Below, piece by piece: positions 1 through 8,455 of a DNA stretch of 64,000 nucleotides; the first letter of the stretch is position 1, and every line of letters starts with the position of its first letter. Made by a program: the position numbers and the translations under genes. Under the pieces are notes generated by a model. The model searched no databases. It saw only the letters and a list, made by a program, of their open reading frames with translations, and was not told the origin of the DNA. Origin of the DNA: Gordonia namibiensis NBRC 108229 (GTDB lineage Bacteria > Actinomycetota > Actinomycetes > Mycobacteriales > Mycobacteriaceae); the NCBI RefSeq assembly GCF_000298235.1, contig NZ_BAHE01000002.1:186001-250000 (forward strand), written 5' to 3'.

Positions 1-103
1 TCACGACTTCGTCGAAACTCTCCTCGAGCTGCTGTTCGAGGGGGCCGTCCGCGCGACCGGCCGCGCGTCGATCGTCCTCGTGGTCGCGCTGGTTCGCGGT
101 CAT
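1..103 (-). CDS. N-terminal end of an unidentified protein (runs off left edge)
   Basis: Only the first 34 codons lie in the window. The ATG is preceded 8 nt upstream by GAGAGGA, a good ribosome binding site. The visible peptide starts MTANQRDHEDD and is strongly hydrophilic and charged (Asp, Glu, Arg), with no signal peptide or membrane segment. It is not recognisable from this stretch. It faces away from the next gene downstream on the + coordinate but reads in the same direction as the zinc-ribbon gene at 336-911, so it could be the next gene after it, 230 nt on. Confidence 0.6.
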   Translation of the reverse strand, partial: MTANQRDHEDDRRAAGRADGPLEQQLEESFDEVV

Positions 104-335
104 CGCGCGATTCCTCTCGGAACGCGGGGCAGGCGGCACGCGCCGCCCCTGGGCGGTCCCGCGCTGCTGCAGGTGCGACCCAAATGCTACGCGTCGTCGA
201 CGACCACCCAGGGGAACCGACCAGTGCGCAATCGGCGTGTTTCACCGGCGACCCCGGGCCATTTGTCGCGAAGGGGCATCCGAACGGGTTGCGACGCAGC
301 GGTTTCCGGCCCGTGGGCCACTGCCGTGGAGAGTG

Positions 336-911
336 TCAGGCCGGCTCCAGCGCCCGGTTCGCCTTCTCCAGAGCGGCGAGCGTTCGCAGGATCGAATCCC
401 GCTTCGCGGTCAGGTCCGACACCTTGGCCTTGCCACTCAAGCCGGAGTCCTTCTGCGCGACCGTCAGGCGTTCCTCGATCTCGGCGAGCTGCGCCAGCAG
501 GTTCTTGGCGCGGCTCATGAGTTCGGCCCGGTCCGGCCGGGTGACCCCGGACTTGTCGTTCTGGGTCTTGGGGGCCGGCGTCTTGCTGCTCGCCTTCGGC
601 GCGTTGGTCGCGGTGCGGGTCGCGACGCGCTGTCCCGGCTTGGACTTGCTGCGCGTAGGCGTCTGCGAGCGGGTCTGGTTCAGCAGCACCCGGGCCTCGC
701 GCGCGGCCACGCGGTGTTCGTGTTCCTCCTCGTCCTCGGAGGCGAGCGATCCACCCAGGGGCCGCAGACCGTACAGGCCGACGAACTCGCGGGCCGCAGC
801 GATGGTCTGTTCTGCAGTGCGGCAACGCCCGCAGCGCGGTTCGCCACGGAGTTCGGCGATGTCCTCGGTGGACGAGCACCACACGCAAACATGCGAAGTG
901 AGGTCGGTCAT
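336..911 (-). CDS. zinc-ribbon and coiled-coil hypothetical protein
   Basis: A 191-residue protein of unknown function. Four cysteines near the N-terminus (C9-x2-C12 and C27-x2-C30) form a zinc ribbon. A basic, Ser/Thr/Pro-rich linker (about residues 90-145) follows, and then a C-terminal helical stretch with heptad-like Leu/Ala spacing (about 150-190), probably a coiled coil. I placed the start at the ATG before TDLTSHVC because the reading frame upstream is only an arginine-rich run without protein character. It reads in the same direction as the eut operon but lies beyond a hairpin, so it is probably a separate unit. The ribbon suggests nucleic-acid or protein binding; this is inference only. 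Confidence 0.6.
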   Translation of the reverse strand: MTDLTSHVCVWCSSTEDIAELRGEPRCGRCRTAEQTIAAAREFVGLYGLRPLGGSLASEDEEEHEHRVAAREARVLLNQTRSQTPTRSKSKPGQRVATRTATNAPKASSKTPAPKTQNDKSGVTRPDRAELMSRAKNLLAQLAEIEERLTVAQKDSGLSGKAKVSDLTAKRDSILRTLAALEKANRALEPA

Positions 912-1080
912 GAAAGCATCGTCAGCAGCGGAATTCACGTGAGAAAAGACTACGGCACATGGCTTTTCGTTCTGCAGCGGGGTTGCACCCTCACTCCGAC
1001 GGGTGGTCCGGAGGACGATCTTCCGAGGACGCCGCCGCCTCGATGACCTCCGCAAAGGGCGACGATGTCTTCGCCGCGAC

Positions 1081-1111
1081 CCATGACAGTCGACGACGGC
1101 GACTGTCATGG
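1081..1111 (-). terminator. 12-bp perfect hairpin after eutC
   Basis: Perfect inverted repeat CCATGACAGTCG / CGACTGTCATGG with a 7-nt loop, 17 nt beyond the eutC stop codon. There is no T-run on either side, so it is either a Rho-assisted or mRNA-stabilising terminator of the eut operon, or an operator. Position right after the stop favours termination. The rest of 912-1127 holds no convincing gene. Confidence 0.5.
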
Positions 1112-1127
1112 GTCGCCCAGACGGTAT

Positions 1128-1901
1128 CTAGCCGTCCAGAATGCGCGCGTCACTGTCCGCGAGTTGGTCGCGTGAGGTGTCCTTGAGCGCGACTCCGGAT
1201 CTCCCGAGTTTGCGGGCGCCGTCCACCAGGGCCGCGGTGATCGCGGCGGCGGTCGTGTAGTCGAGACCGTCGGGCGGGTGGATGTTGGAGATGCAGTTGC
1301 GGTCAGCGTCATGGCGTCCCGCTTGCGGGAGATGGGTGAGGTAGATGCCGAGACTGTCGGCGACCGAGAGCCCGGGGCGTTCGCCGATGATCATGATCAT
1401 CGTCTGGGCACGGAGGGCTTCGCCGATGTGGTCGCCGAGTGCGACCCGGGCCTGGGTCGCGATCACCGGGGGAGCGAGCGAGTAGCGCTCGCCGAGGGTG
1501 TCGAGGAGCGCGTCGAGCAGTCCCCGTCCGTGGTCGGCGAGTGCGCGCGGTGAGAGTCCGTCGGCCAGCACGATGGCGAGGTCGGCGCCGGTGTCGGGCA
1601 GATGAGACAGGTCCGCGGGCTGCCGTCCGAGATCCGGTCGCCTCAGGTACTCGCCGCGGGAATCGGCCCGGCTCTGCACATGCAGTGCTGGTTCCATGTC
1701 GAGTTCGCTGATCTGCCGGGTCAGGTCGTCGACGTCGAGAGGTTCGTGCACGGCGTCGCGCGCAGCGGAATGAGCAGCCTTGAACTCCAGTACTCGACGC
1801 GAGGGGAGTGAATTCCCGGCCCGGCCCAGGCCGATCCGCGCCTGGGTGGTCAGTCGTAGGTCGGCCCAATGGTCCTCGGCCGGTTGATCGGCGGCGTTCA
1901 T
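1128..1901 (-). CDS. eutC: ethanolamine ammonia-lyase small subunit EutC
   Basis: The 257-residue light chain of the adenosylcobalamin-dependent ethanolamine ammonia-lyase, which splits ethanolamine into acetaldehyde and ammonia in the cytoplasm. Typical EutC landmarks are present: an N-terminal LRLTTQARIGLGRAGNSLP segment, the IVLADGLSPRA block, IGERPGLSV and the C-terminal RNCISNIHP(P)xGLDY block. Length is normal for actinobacterial EutC, which lacks the longer N-terminus of the E. coli protein. Its ATG overlaps the eutB stop by 4 nt (ATGA), so subunit translation is coupled. A hairpin follows the stop codon. I saw no other eut genes (no microcompartment, no eutA reactivase) in the window. 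Confidence 0.96.
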   Translation of the reverse strand: MNAADQPAEDHWADLRLTTQARIGLGRAGNSLPSRRVLEFKAAHSAARDAVHEPLDVDDLTRQISELDMEPALHVQSRADSRGEYLRRPDLGRQPADLSHLPDTGADLAIVLADGLSPRALADHGRGLLDALLDTLGERYSLAPPVIATQARVALGDHIGEALRAQTMIMIIGERPGLSVADSLGIYLTHLPQAGRHDADRNCISNIHPPDGLDYTTAAAITAALVDGARKLGRSGVALKDTSRDQLADSDARILDG

Positions 1902-3307
1902 CGGGCCACCGTCAGCGAACGCAAGGGAGAGTTAACCACGTCGACCGGCAGGATCCGCCCATCGGTGTCGGCCATCCCGAGCCCCGCCAGCCAGGTCTCG
2001 AATTCGGGAGCGGGTCGGAGGCCGAGTGCCTGACGCACGTAGAGCGCGTCGTGGAAGGACAGACTTTGGTAGCCGAGCATGACGTCGTCGGCGCCGGGGA
2101 CGGCGATGACGAACGCCGCGCCGGCGACGCCCAGAAGGGTCAGCAGTGTGTCCATGTCGTCTTGGTCTGCTTCGGCATGGTTGGTGTAGCAGACGTCGAC
2201 CCCCATCGGGAGGCCGAGGATCTTGCCGCAGAAGTGGTCTTCGAGACCGGCGCGGATGATCTGTTTCCCGTCGTAGAGGTACTCGGGTCCGATGAACCCG
2301 ACAACGGTGTTGATCAGGAGTGGTTCGAGAACTCGCGCCACCGCGTATGCCCGTGTTTCCAGGGTCTGTTGATCTACGGGTTTGCCGCCGGTGCCGAGAT
2401 GCGCATTCGCCGACAGCGCGGAGCCCTGCCCGGTCTCGAGGTACATCACGTTGTCCCCGACGGTGCCTCGCTTCAGGGATCGGCCGGCTTCGTTGGCTTC
2501 CCGCAGGATCGCCATGTCGATCCCGAAACTTCGGTTGGCGCCTTCGGTTCCGGCGATCGACTGGAAGACGAGGTCGACCGGTGCGCCTTTCTCGATGAGG
2601 TCCACGGTGGTGGTGACGTGGGATAGGACGCAGGATTGCATCGGGATCCCGAAGCGCTGCCGGATGTCGTCGAGCAGGTACAGCAACTCCGACGTGGCGT
2701 GAGGTGAGTCGGTAGCCGGGTTGATGCCGATCACCGCGTCTCCGCAGCCCATCAGCAATCCGTCCAGAGTCGCTGCCGCGATACCGCGCGGATCGTCGGT
2801 CGGATGGTTGGGTTGCAGTCGGGTGGCGATGCGCCCTGGGAGACCGACCGTGGTGCGGAAGCCTGCGGTGACCGTCGCGGCCGCGGCAACCAGGATCAGG
2901 TCCTGGTTGCGCATGATCTTCGACACGGCGGCGACCATTTCCGGGGTCAGCCCTGGTGCCACAGCGGCGATCTGATCGGCACTGTCTGCGCGAGTCGAGG
3001 TTTCGAGGAACCAGTCGCGCAATCCGCCGACGGTAAGATGCGCGATCGACTGGAACGCCACCCGGTCGTGGGTGTCGATGATCAGTCGGGTGACCTCGTC
3101 GGACTCATACGGGACGACTTGCTCCTCGAGGAAGGCTGTCAACGGTAGATCGGCGAGTTGCCATGCCGCAGCGGCCCGTTCGGCATCGGACTCGGCGGCA
3201 CACCCGGCGAGTTCGTCGCCGGAGCGGCGTGGAGTGGCCTTGGCCATGAGTTCGACCAACCCGTCGAAGGTGTAGGTGGTACCCGAGATCGACTGGGTGT
3301 AGATCAT
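1898..3307 (-). CDS. eutB: ethanolamine ammonia-lyase large subunit EutB
   Basis: The 469-residue catalytic subunit, forming a TIM barrel that binds ethanolamine and adenosylcobalamin. Diagnostic blocks are GDAVIGINPATDS, YLETGQGSALSA (the Glu that binds substrate), GPEYLYDGKQIIRAGLEDHFCGK and the NHAEADQDDM region. The start is the ATG that overlaps the permease stop by 4 nt; a longer upstream reading frame only repeats permease sequence in another frame. Gene order permease-eutB-eutC is the compact, microcompartment-free arrangement known from actinobacteria and pseudomonads. Acetaldehyde made here would need an aldehyde dehydrogenase from elsewhere; one candidate in this window is the enzyme at 49220-50596, but that link is speculative. 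Confidence 0.97.
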   Translation of the reverse strand: MIYTQSISGTTYTFDGLVELMAKATPRRSGDELAGCAAESDAERAAAAWQLADLPLTAFLEEQVVPYESDEVTRLIIDTHDRVAFQSIAHLTVGGLRDWFLETSTRADSADQIAAVAPGLTPEMVAAVSKIMRNQDLILVAAAATVTAGFRTTVGLPGRIATRLQPNHPTDDPRGIAAATLDGLLMGCGDAVIGINPATDSPHATSELLYLLDDIRQRFGIPMQSCVLSHVTTTVDLIEKGAPVDLVFQSIAGTEGANRSFGIDMAILREANEAGRSLKRGTVGDNVMYLETGQGSALSANAHLGTGGKPVDQQTLETRAYAVARVLEPLLINTVVGFIGPEYLYDGKQIIRAGLEDHFCGKILGLPMGVDVCYTNHAEADQDDMDTLLTLLGVAGAAFVIAVPGADDVMLGYQSLSFHDALYVRQALGLRPAPEFETWLAGLGMADTDGRILPVDVVNSPLRSLTVAR

Positions 3308-4749
3308 CGCAGGTCGTCCTCCGCCTCGGCGAGGGCAGCGAACTCCTCGTCGGGAGAGTTGGCGACGAGCTTGTGGCGGCTGTACACGGCGAAGTAGAGC
3401 ATGAACAGGGCGAACACCCCGAGGCAACACAAGGCCGCCACCACGTCGACGAGGAACGTGGCGATGACCGCGATGACCGCGACGACGAGGGCGAAGCCGG
3501 TGGTCACGACGCCGCCGGGGGTGCGGTACGGGCGCTTCATGTCCGGCTCGCGGCGACGGAGAACGATGTGGCTGACCATGATCAGCACGTAACTCGACGC
3601 GGCACCGAAGACGGCCATGTTCAGCAGGAGGTCGCCCTTGCCGGTCAGTGACAGCAGGAAGCCGATGACCCCGGGCACGATCAGTGCGAGCGTGGGCGCC
3701 TTGCGTCGGTTGGTCACCGACAACACCGTCGGCAGGTAGCCGGCTCGGGAGAGTGCGAACAACTGGCGCGAGTAGGCGTAGATGATCGAGAAGAAGCTCG
3801 CCACCAGACCGGCGAGTCCGATGTAGTTGACCACCTTGGCCATCGACGAGTCGCCCAGAGCCTCGACCAACGGGTTCCCCGACTCCGACATCGGACCGGC
3901 ACCACCCGCGCCGGTCGTGAGGAACAGCACGGTCACGCAGGTGACGAGCAGGACGCTGATCGCGGCGATGATGCCCCGCGGAACATTGCGTTCGGGATTG
4001 GCGGTCTCTTCGGCCGCCAGCGGTACACCTTCGATCGCCAGGAAGAACCAGATCGCGAACGGAATGGCCGCCCAGATACCGATGTAGCCGAACGGCAGGA
4101 AGGACGACGACCCGGCGGCGTCGTTGGGTGCGATGTCGGTGAGGTTGGCGACGTCGAAGTGTCCGATGGCGGTGATGGCGAAGATGATCAGACCGACCAA
4201 CGCGATGGCGGTGATCGCGAACATCACCTTCAAAGCCTCACCTGCGCCGGACAGGTGGATCCCGATGAAGATCATGTAGACGACCAGATACACCCACCAG
4301 CCGTCGGTGATCCCGAACAGGTTCAACGACTCGACGTAGGCGCCGATGAATGTCGCGATCGCCGCAGGGGCAATCGAATACTCGATCAAAATCGCAGTGC
4401 CCGTGGCGAATCCACCCCATGGGCCGAGTGCGCGACGGGCGAAGGTGTAACCACCGCCGGCCGCAGGCAAAGCCGAGGACAGCTCGGCCATTCCCAGTAC
4501 CAGACACAGGTACATAGCGGCGATCACGACCGCGGCGATCGCGAGACCGCCGAAGCCGCCGTGTCCGAGACCGAAGTTCCAGCCCGAATAGTCGCCGGAG
4601 ACCACGTAACTCACACCTAGACCGGCGAGCAGCAGCCAACCGGCGGTGCCGCCCTTGAGCTGCCGCTTGGCGAGATAGTCCGCCGACTCCGCGTGACTGT
4701 CCACGCCACCGATGTGGTGGTGCGGACTCTGAGATTCGTCGATAGCCAT
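3304..4749 (-). CDS. eat: ethanolamine permease (APC superfamily)
   Basis: A 481-residue inner-membrane transporter with about 12 hydrophobic segments. The N-terminus after residue 28 (AKRQLKGGTAGWLLLAGLGVSYVVSGDYSGW) and the GGFGG segment are characteristic of the Eat ethanolamine permease group of the APC superfamily. It imports ethanolamine for the EutBC enzyme encoded directly downstream. The start ATG has an excellent GAGGAGG ribosome binding site 6-7 nt upstream. The 4-nt overlap with eutB makes it the first gene of a three-gene operon. The C-terminus is an acidic cytoplasmic tail. Confidence 0.93.
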   Translation of the reverse strand: MAIDESQSPHHHIGGVDSHAESADYLAKRQLKGGTAGWLLLAGLGVSYVVSGDYSGWNFGLGHGGFGGLAIAAVVIAAMYLCLVLGMAELSSALPAAGGGYTFARRALGPWGGFATGTAILIEYSIAPAAIATFIGAYVESLNLFGITDGWWVYLVVYMIFIGIHLSGAGEALKVMFAITAIALVGLIIFAITAIGHFDVANLTDIAPNDAAGSSSFLPFGYIGIWAAIPFAIWFFLAIEGVPLAAEETANPERNVPRGIIAAISVLLVTCVTVLFLTTGAGGAGPMSESGNPLVEALGDSSMAKVVNYIGLAGLVASFFSIIYAYSRQLFALSRAGYLPTVLSVTNRRKAPTLALIVPGVIGFLLSLTGKGDLLLNMAVFGAASSYVLIMVSHIVLRRREPDMKRPYRTPGGVVTTGFALVVAVIAVIATFLVDVVAALCCLGVFALFMLYFAVYSRHKLVANSPDEEFAALAEAEDDLR

Positions 4750-4958
4750 GACCGGCCTCCTCGGGACAGGACCTGGACCCAGTTACCCAGGCCATACTGA
4801 TCCGTAAACGTGACGCCTGACATTAAGGCGAGCAACGTTGCAACCAGGTTGGTCAGGTGGTGGGCTGTCCGAAAGGGCAGGGAACGTAGCGGTGAGACGT
4901 CGGGACCGACATGCCGCCCGATCGGCAAGACTGGGCGAGTAGGTGCTCGGAGAGGCCC
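4750..4958. promoter_or_regulatory. eat-eutBC upstream region with palindromes
   Basis: A 209-bp region between the permease start and the end of the SGNH hydrolase gene, without a gene. It holds a perfect 10-bp palindrome GCAACGTTGC at 4832-4841 and a small inverted repeat CGCCT/AGGCG at 4814-4830. Both lie 65-90 bp upstream of the permease start and are plausible operator elements for ethanolamine control. No regulator gene is adjacent, and I did not recognise a cobalamin riboswitch. Confidence 0.35.
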
Positions 4959-5852
4959 TCAGCGCAGTGCGGCCACGACCTGGTCGGCCATCGCCTTCTG
5001 ACCGAGTTCATTGGCGTGCATCGCCGGGAAGCTGACCGCACCCAACGTCGGCTCGACCCACCGCCGAGCGCCCGCGCATGCGTCGTGGCCGGCGGAGACC
5101 TTGGTCATGTCGACGAAGGTGGCCCGTGTGGTTGCGGCGGCGCGGCGCATGGCGTCGTTGAGGACGACAAAGGCACGGTGAAGGTATGCGGTATCTCCGG
5201 GCGTCGTGAGCAACGACGCCGAGCAGAGGGCAGTGCCCTTGGCCGGGAAGATCTGCGGATACCCGACGAGGACCACGCGGGCCCGCGGCGCGGCGCGGTT
5301 GATGCCGCGCAACGCTTTCACGAGGTCGGGATAGGTCGAGGACTTGATCTTGTCCACAAATGAGGTGCCGTACCTGTCGCGGCACGGGGTGGCCGACAAC
5401 GGCGCCGACAGCCAGGCCTGCTGGCAGGCCGACGTCGCGAAACTGAAGAACCCGTTGTTGTTCGCGCCGATCGTCAAGGTGATCAGGCGGGTCGCCGGTC
5501 CTACCGCCTTGATCTGCGGTCCCTGCCACAAGTGTTGCGGCCGAGTCAGATCCTCGGTCGTCGCGCCTGAGCAACTGGCATCGACAACCGGGGTCCCGCG
5601 TCGCTCTGCGACGAGGTGGGAGTAGTTGACGAGCGAGTTGGAGCAGAACATCGCCGCATTCGTCGCCTGGGGAAATACCGATGCGCCCGCGCTGTAGCTG
5701 TCACCGAGATTGACGTACGGATGCCCGTCGGCTGCCTGGGCCGCGCCGGCATGGACGAGTCCGCCGACAAGGGCGGCGGCGGTGGCCGCCGTGGTCAGCA
5801 TTGTTCGGATGCCGAGTCGTCGGCGCTTGCTGTGGCCGTACGGCACGGGCAT
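4959..5852 (-). CDS. secreted SGNH/GDSL-family hydrolase
   Basis: A 297-residue exported esterase/lipase. The N-terminus has a basic n-region (HSKRRR), a hydrophobic stretch (TAATAAALVGGLVHAG) and an AxA-like cleavage site near AGAAQA. The mature part carries block I GDSYSAG with the nucleophilic serine, block III GANNNG with the oxyanion Asn, and a C-terminal D...H pair (DAC...HANELG), so the catalytic set looks complete. Several Cys pairs suggest disulfides. I prefer the ATG at 5852, which has GGAG 8 nt upstream, over a GTG three codons earlier. It resembles the single-domain SGNH lipases of mycobacteria and streptomycetes; the natural substrate (lipid or polysaccharide ester) is unknown. 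Confidence 0.88.
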   Translation of the reverse strand: MPVPYGHSKRRRLGIRTMLTTAATAAALVGGLVHAGAAQAADGHPYVNLGDSYSAGASVFPQATNAAMFCSNSLVNYSHLVAERRGTPVVDASCSGATTEDLTRPQHLWQGPQIKAVGPATRLITLTIGANNNGFFSFATSACQQAWLSAPLSATPCRDRYGTSFVDKIKSSTYPDLVKALRGINRAAPRARVVLVGYPQIFPAKGTALCSASLLTTPGDTAYLHRAFVVLNDAMRRAAATTRATFVDMTKVSAGHDACAGARRWVEPTLGAVSFPAMHANELGQKAMADQVVAALR

Positions 5853-5987
5853 TCGGGGCACTCCAGATCGTGGTGCTCATGTTACTGATGTTGCTGATGA
5901 GACTAGCACGACTGGGTCCGAACCAATCCACGGTCACGCGTGAACTTTCTTTGCGTACATCGAGACGTCGTGATGAAACAACTCAAC

Positions 5988-6755
5988 TTAGTGAGGGAGT
6001 CGGGCGAGCCAATCCAGCAGTATGCCGGTGAGGCGTTCAGGGGCGTCCAGCTGGATGAGGTGGCCCGCTTCAGGGACGATGCGGAGTTCGGCGCCGGGGA
6101 TGGTGCCCGCGAGCATGTGCGCCCGGTCGAGAGGAATCCAGGTATCCCGTTCACCCCACACTATGAGAACCGGAAGTGCGAGCTGGTCGTAGCGGTGCTC
6201 GATGTCGCGGGTGTAACGCTCGTCGGCCTGCTCTATCTGTCGATAGAACGCGGCCTGACCGTCGTCGCCGAGCCAGGGGCGGACGAGCGCGTCGTGGTCG
6301 AGGTCGCGAATCGGGCGGTGCGCGGCGCCGGCGACGTACTCACGGACCAATGCTTGGTGTAGGGCCGCGGGTAGTTGCGCGAATACGTCAGCATTGTCGG
6401 CTACGAGTCGGAAAAATGGTGAGCCCCAGGGACTTAGGGCTACCACATCAACCAACGCCAGCGCTCGGAATACGGTGTTGTGAAGAAGGTGCGCCCGCAG
6501 GCTCACCGCGCCGCCGTAGTCGTGTGCGATGACGATGGGTCGATCGAGGCCCCATGAATCAACCAGTGCGGCCAGAGCATCGCCCTGGACGGCGAGGGAC
6601 ACGTCCTGGCCGTCGAATTTCGAGGATTCTCCGTAGCCAGGCATGTCCCAGAGGTAGACCGTGTGCCGTTGGGCCAGCGCGGTGGCGATGGGCCTCCACA
6701 GCCATGATGACCACGGGGTGCCGTGACACTCACAGGCAGGACGTCCGACAGCAGC
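5988..6755 (-). pseudogene. 5'-truncated alpha/beta hydrolase (haloalkane-dehalogenase-like)
   Basis: The open frame encodes an alpha/beta hydrolase with the HGTPWSS oxyanion region, DMPGYGES, nucleophile elbow AHDYGG (Asp nucleophile, as in dehalogenases and epoxide hydrolases), WGERDTWIP and the catalytic GHLIQ histidine. Going upstream, the frame hits a TAA only 11 codons before HGTP, and there is no usable start. The first beta strands (normally about 25-30 residues before HG) are missing. An internal ATG at 6644 would give a protein lacking the oxyanion loop. I therefore read this as the decapitated remnant of a dehalogenase/epoxide-hydrolase-like gene. The break lies next to the left flank of the recombinase island, so an earlier recombination event is a plausible cause. 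Confidence 0.7.
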
Positions 6756-7116
6756 TTAGACAATGCGATTCTGAAGGGGCATTGAAGTTCAGCTATTCGT
6801 CACTGTGACGTTTTATTGAGGGTGAGCTGCTTATAGGAGAAAGGGGGCTAGCCGCCAGGAATGCGACGCGATCGACAACGAAAGAGGACTTCGGTGAGCG
6901 TCGCTATGCACCTCGACCGAGGATCGACCCGACAAACCACGCCACCGCGTGCCGGCGATCGAAACCAGTTGCGGAACAGGCCGACAGAGCTCGCCGGTAT
7001 TTGTGCCAGCTGCCCAGCTGGGCGTCGAACACGAGATGCTGGGGCTGCAAGAGACCGCTCAACTCGTCCTAGTTAAGTGCCGATAAGATACATTATGTCA
7101 ACTAAAGTACTGCATA

Positions 7117-7130
7117 TTGCATCAGATGCA
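7117..7130. repeat. putative left attachment core (attL-like)
   Basis: The sequence TTGCATCAGATGCA matches TTGCATCAGACGCA at 14715-14728 in 13 of 14 positions. The two sites bracket the recombinase trio and its cargo gene. In the right-hand copy the core is flanked by perfect 6-bp inverted arms (ATTTGC/GCAAAT) around a 7-bp spacer, the usual geometry of a tyrosine-recombinase core. Similar CTCGC and CTCCTCC words follow both copies. Assignment as att is inference. Confidence 0.4.
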
Positions 7131-7290
7131 TCAACTCGCGCACTCCTCCAACCTTGCCCCCGCAAGCGCCAACCCAACTGCTACACAGCGACATTCGGAG
7201 CATCGAAGGTTCCACGACGCCACGAGAGCCTAAGCCTGTGGCGTGGCAACCAACCGATCCACGATCCGTTGACCTGGGGTCTTGACTTGA

Positions 7291-7325
7291 TGATGCATCA
7301 GATGAATCATTGATGCATCAGATGA
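7291..7325. repeat. tandem 15-bp direct repeat with internal palindromes upstream of the integrase
   Basis: TGATGCATCAGATGA occurs at 7291-7305 and again at 7311-7325, exactly 20 bp apart (about two helical turns). Each copy contains the perfect palindrome TGATGCATCA and the GCATCAGATG core shared with 7119-7128. The second copy ends 20 bp before the integrase start codon. This looks like binding sites for the recombinase itself or the small HTH protein, giving autoregulation or an accessory site. Confidence 0.55.
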
Positions 7326-7345
7326 GACACGGCCTGGAGGTGCCG

Positions 7346-8455
7346 ATGGCGGTTGACGATGTTGGACGCGCCTATCTCGTCAGTGCTGTCCGGCCGCTGC
7401 ATCCCGAGGAACAGACCATCGCAGAGATGCTGCAGGGATGGCGCAACCAGCAGCTCAGCCGCAACCTCCGGTTCGAGACCATCGATGCCCGCATCAAGCA
7501 GGTCGAACGGTTCATCGATCACTCGAATGAGCACCCGTGGTCCTGGACAGTTGCGATGGTCGACGAGTTCTTCGGCGATCTCAGATCGATCCACAGTCTC
7601 TCCCAGTCCTCCATCCGCGCCTACCAGGTCGGCCTGCGGCAGTTCTGCTCATACATCAGCAATCCCGACTACGGCTGGGACCGCGTCTGCGAGGAGCTAT
7701 TCGGCACCCATCCATCGCAGGTCTTCTTCGACTGGAACACTGCCCAGCACGTCCAAGAGAACGAGTCCAGGCCAGATAAGCGGGCATTCACCAAGCGCGA
7801 GATTCAAGACTTCTTCGACCATGCCGACGATCAGGTCTCGACGATCGCCGCATCGGGACGCAAGGGGTGGCTGCCGGCCTACCGCGATTCCGTGATGTTC
7901 AAGCTCGCCTACTCCTACGGCCTTCGCTTCAACGAACTCGCGCACCTGCAAACCGTCGACTTCGCGCGAAACCCTCATGCCAAGGAGTTCGGCAAGTTCG
8001 GGGTGGTCAACGTCCGATACGGCAAGGCCAAGAAGGGGTCGCCGCCAAAGCGTCGTGGCGTACTTACTGTCTTCGACTGGACCCCCGAGGTCATCACCGA
8101 CTGGCTCGCCAACGGCCATGCCCACATGGACGACGGCATTGACCTCTTCCCCAGTGAACGCGGCAACTTGGTCTCAGAAACCACGCTGATTCGACGTTTC
8201 CGCAGATACTGCGACGATCTAGACCTGTCGCCAGGGCTCGACCTCCACTCGTTTCGACGGTCATACGCAACCCACCTGCTCGAGGATGGCTGGGATGCGA
8301 TGTTCGTCCAGCACCAAATGGGTCATGAACACGCATCCACCACCGCAATCTACAGCTGCGTGAGCAGCGATTACCGGACGAGGACCTTGCGTAACGCACT
8401 CGACGCAACACTCAATGCCGCACTCTCCCCCACCGAGAAAGGTGGCGCATCATGA
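7346..8455 (+). CDS. tyrosine recombinase / integrase
   Basis: A 369-residue tyrosine recombinase. The N-terminal SAM-like DNA-binding domain spans about residues 25-115. The catalytic domain keeps the full set: Arg194 (YGLRFNE), the beta-hairpin lysines around 227-230, His301-x2-Arg304 (HSFRR), His327 (MGH) and the nucleophile Tyr336 (AIYS). It should therefore be active in DNA strand exchange. I chose the ATG at 7346 because TGGAGG lies 5 nt upstream; earlier in-frame starts fall inside the direct repeats. Its stop overlaps the start of the HTH gene by 4 nt, and that gene in turn overlaps a third recombinase-like gene, so the three are one translationally coupled module. The module type is familiar from actinobacterial integrated elements. 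Confidence 0.93.
   Translation: MAVDDVGRAYLVSAVRPLHPEEQTIAEMLQGWRNQQLSRNLRFETIDARIKQVERFIDHSNEHPWSWTVAMVDEFFGDLRSIHSLSQSSIRAYQVGLRQFCSYISNPDYGWDRVCEELFGTHPSQVFFDWNTAQHVQENESRPDKRAFTKREIQDFFDHADDQVSTIAASGRKGWLPAYRDSVMFKLAYSYGLRFNELAHLQTVDFARNPHAKEFGKFGVVNVRYGKAKKGSPPKRRGVLTVFDWTPEVITDWLANGHAHMDDGIDLFPSERGNLVSETTLIRRFRRYCDDLDLSPGLDLHSFRRSYATHLLEDGWDAMFVQHQMGHEHASTTAIYSCVSSDYRTRTLRNALDATLNAALSPTEKGGAS

Larger units (their letters stand above)
6756..7345. other. gene-poor left flank of the island
   Basis: About 590 bp without a convincing gene; short open frames here have no ribosome binding site or protein-like composition. It contains a 13-bp palindrome CGTCACTGTGACG at 6798-6810 followed by TTTTATT, a 12-bp palindrome GCCCAGCTGGGC at 7012-7023, AT-rich sequence at 7080-7120, and three copies of GCATCAGATG (listed separately). 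This is probably the island end plus the recombinase promoter. Confidence 0.5.

Noticed and set aside
4750..4958. Cobalamin riboswitch upstream of the ethanolamine operon
   Set aside because: The enzyme needs B12, but no B12-box-like sequence or matching fold was found on the minus strand.
7012..7023. 12-bp palindrome GCCCAGCTGGGC
   Set aside because: Isolated, not near a start codon and built from a common GC-rich restriction-type word; kept only as a note in the flank description.
7077..7313. Short open frame ending MMHQMNH before the integrase
   Set aside because: No ribosome binding site, its end lies in the direct repeat, and its composition is not protein-like.
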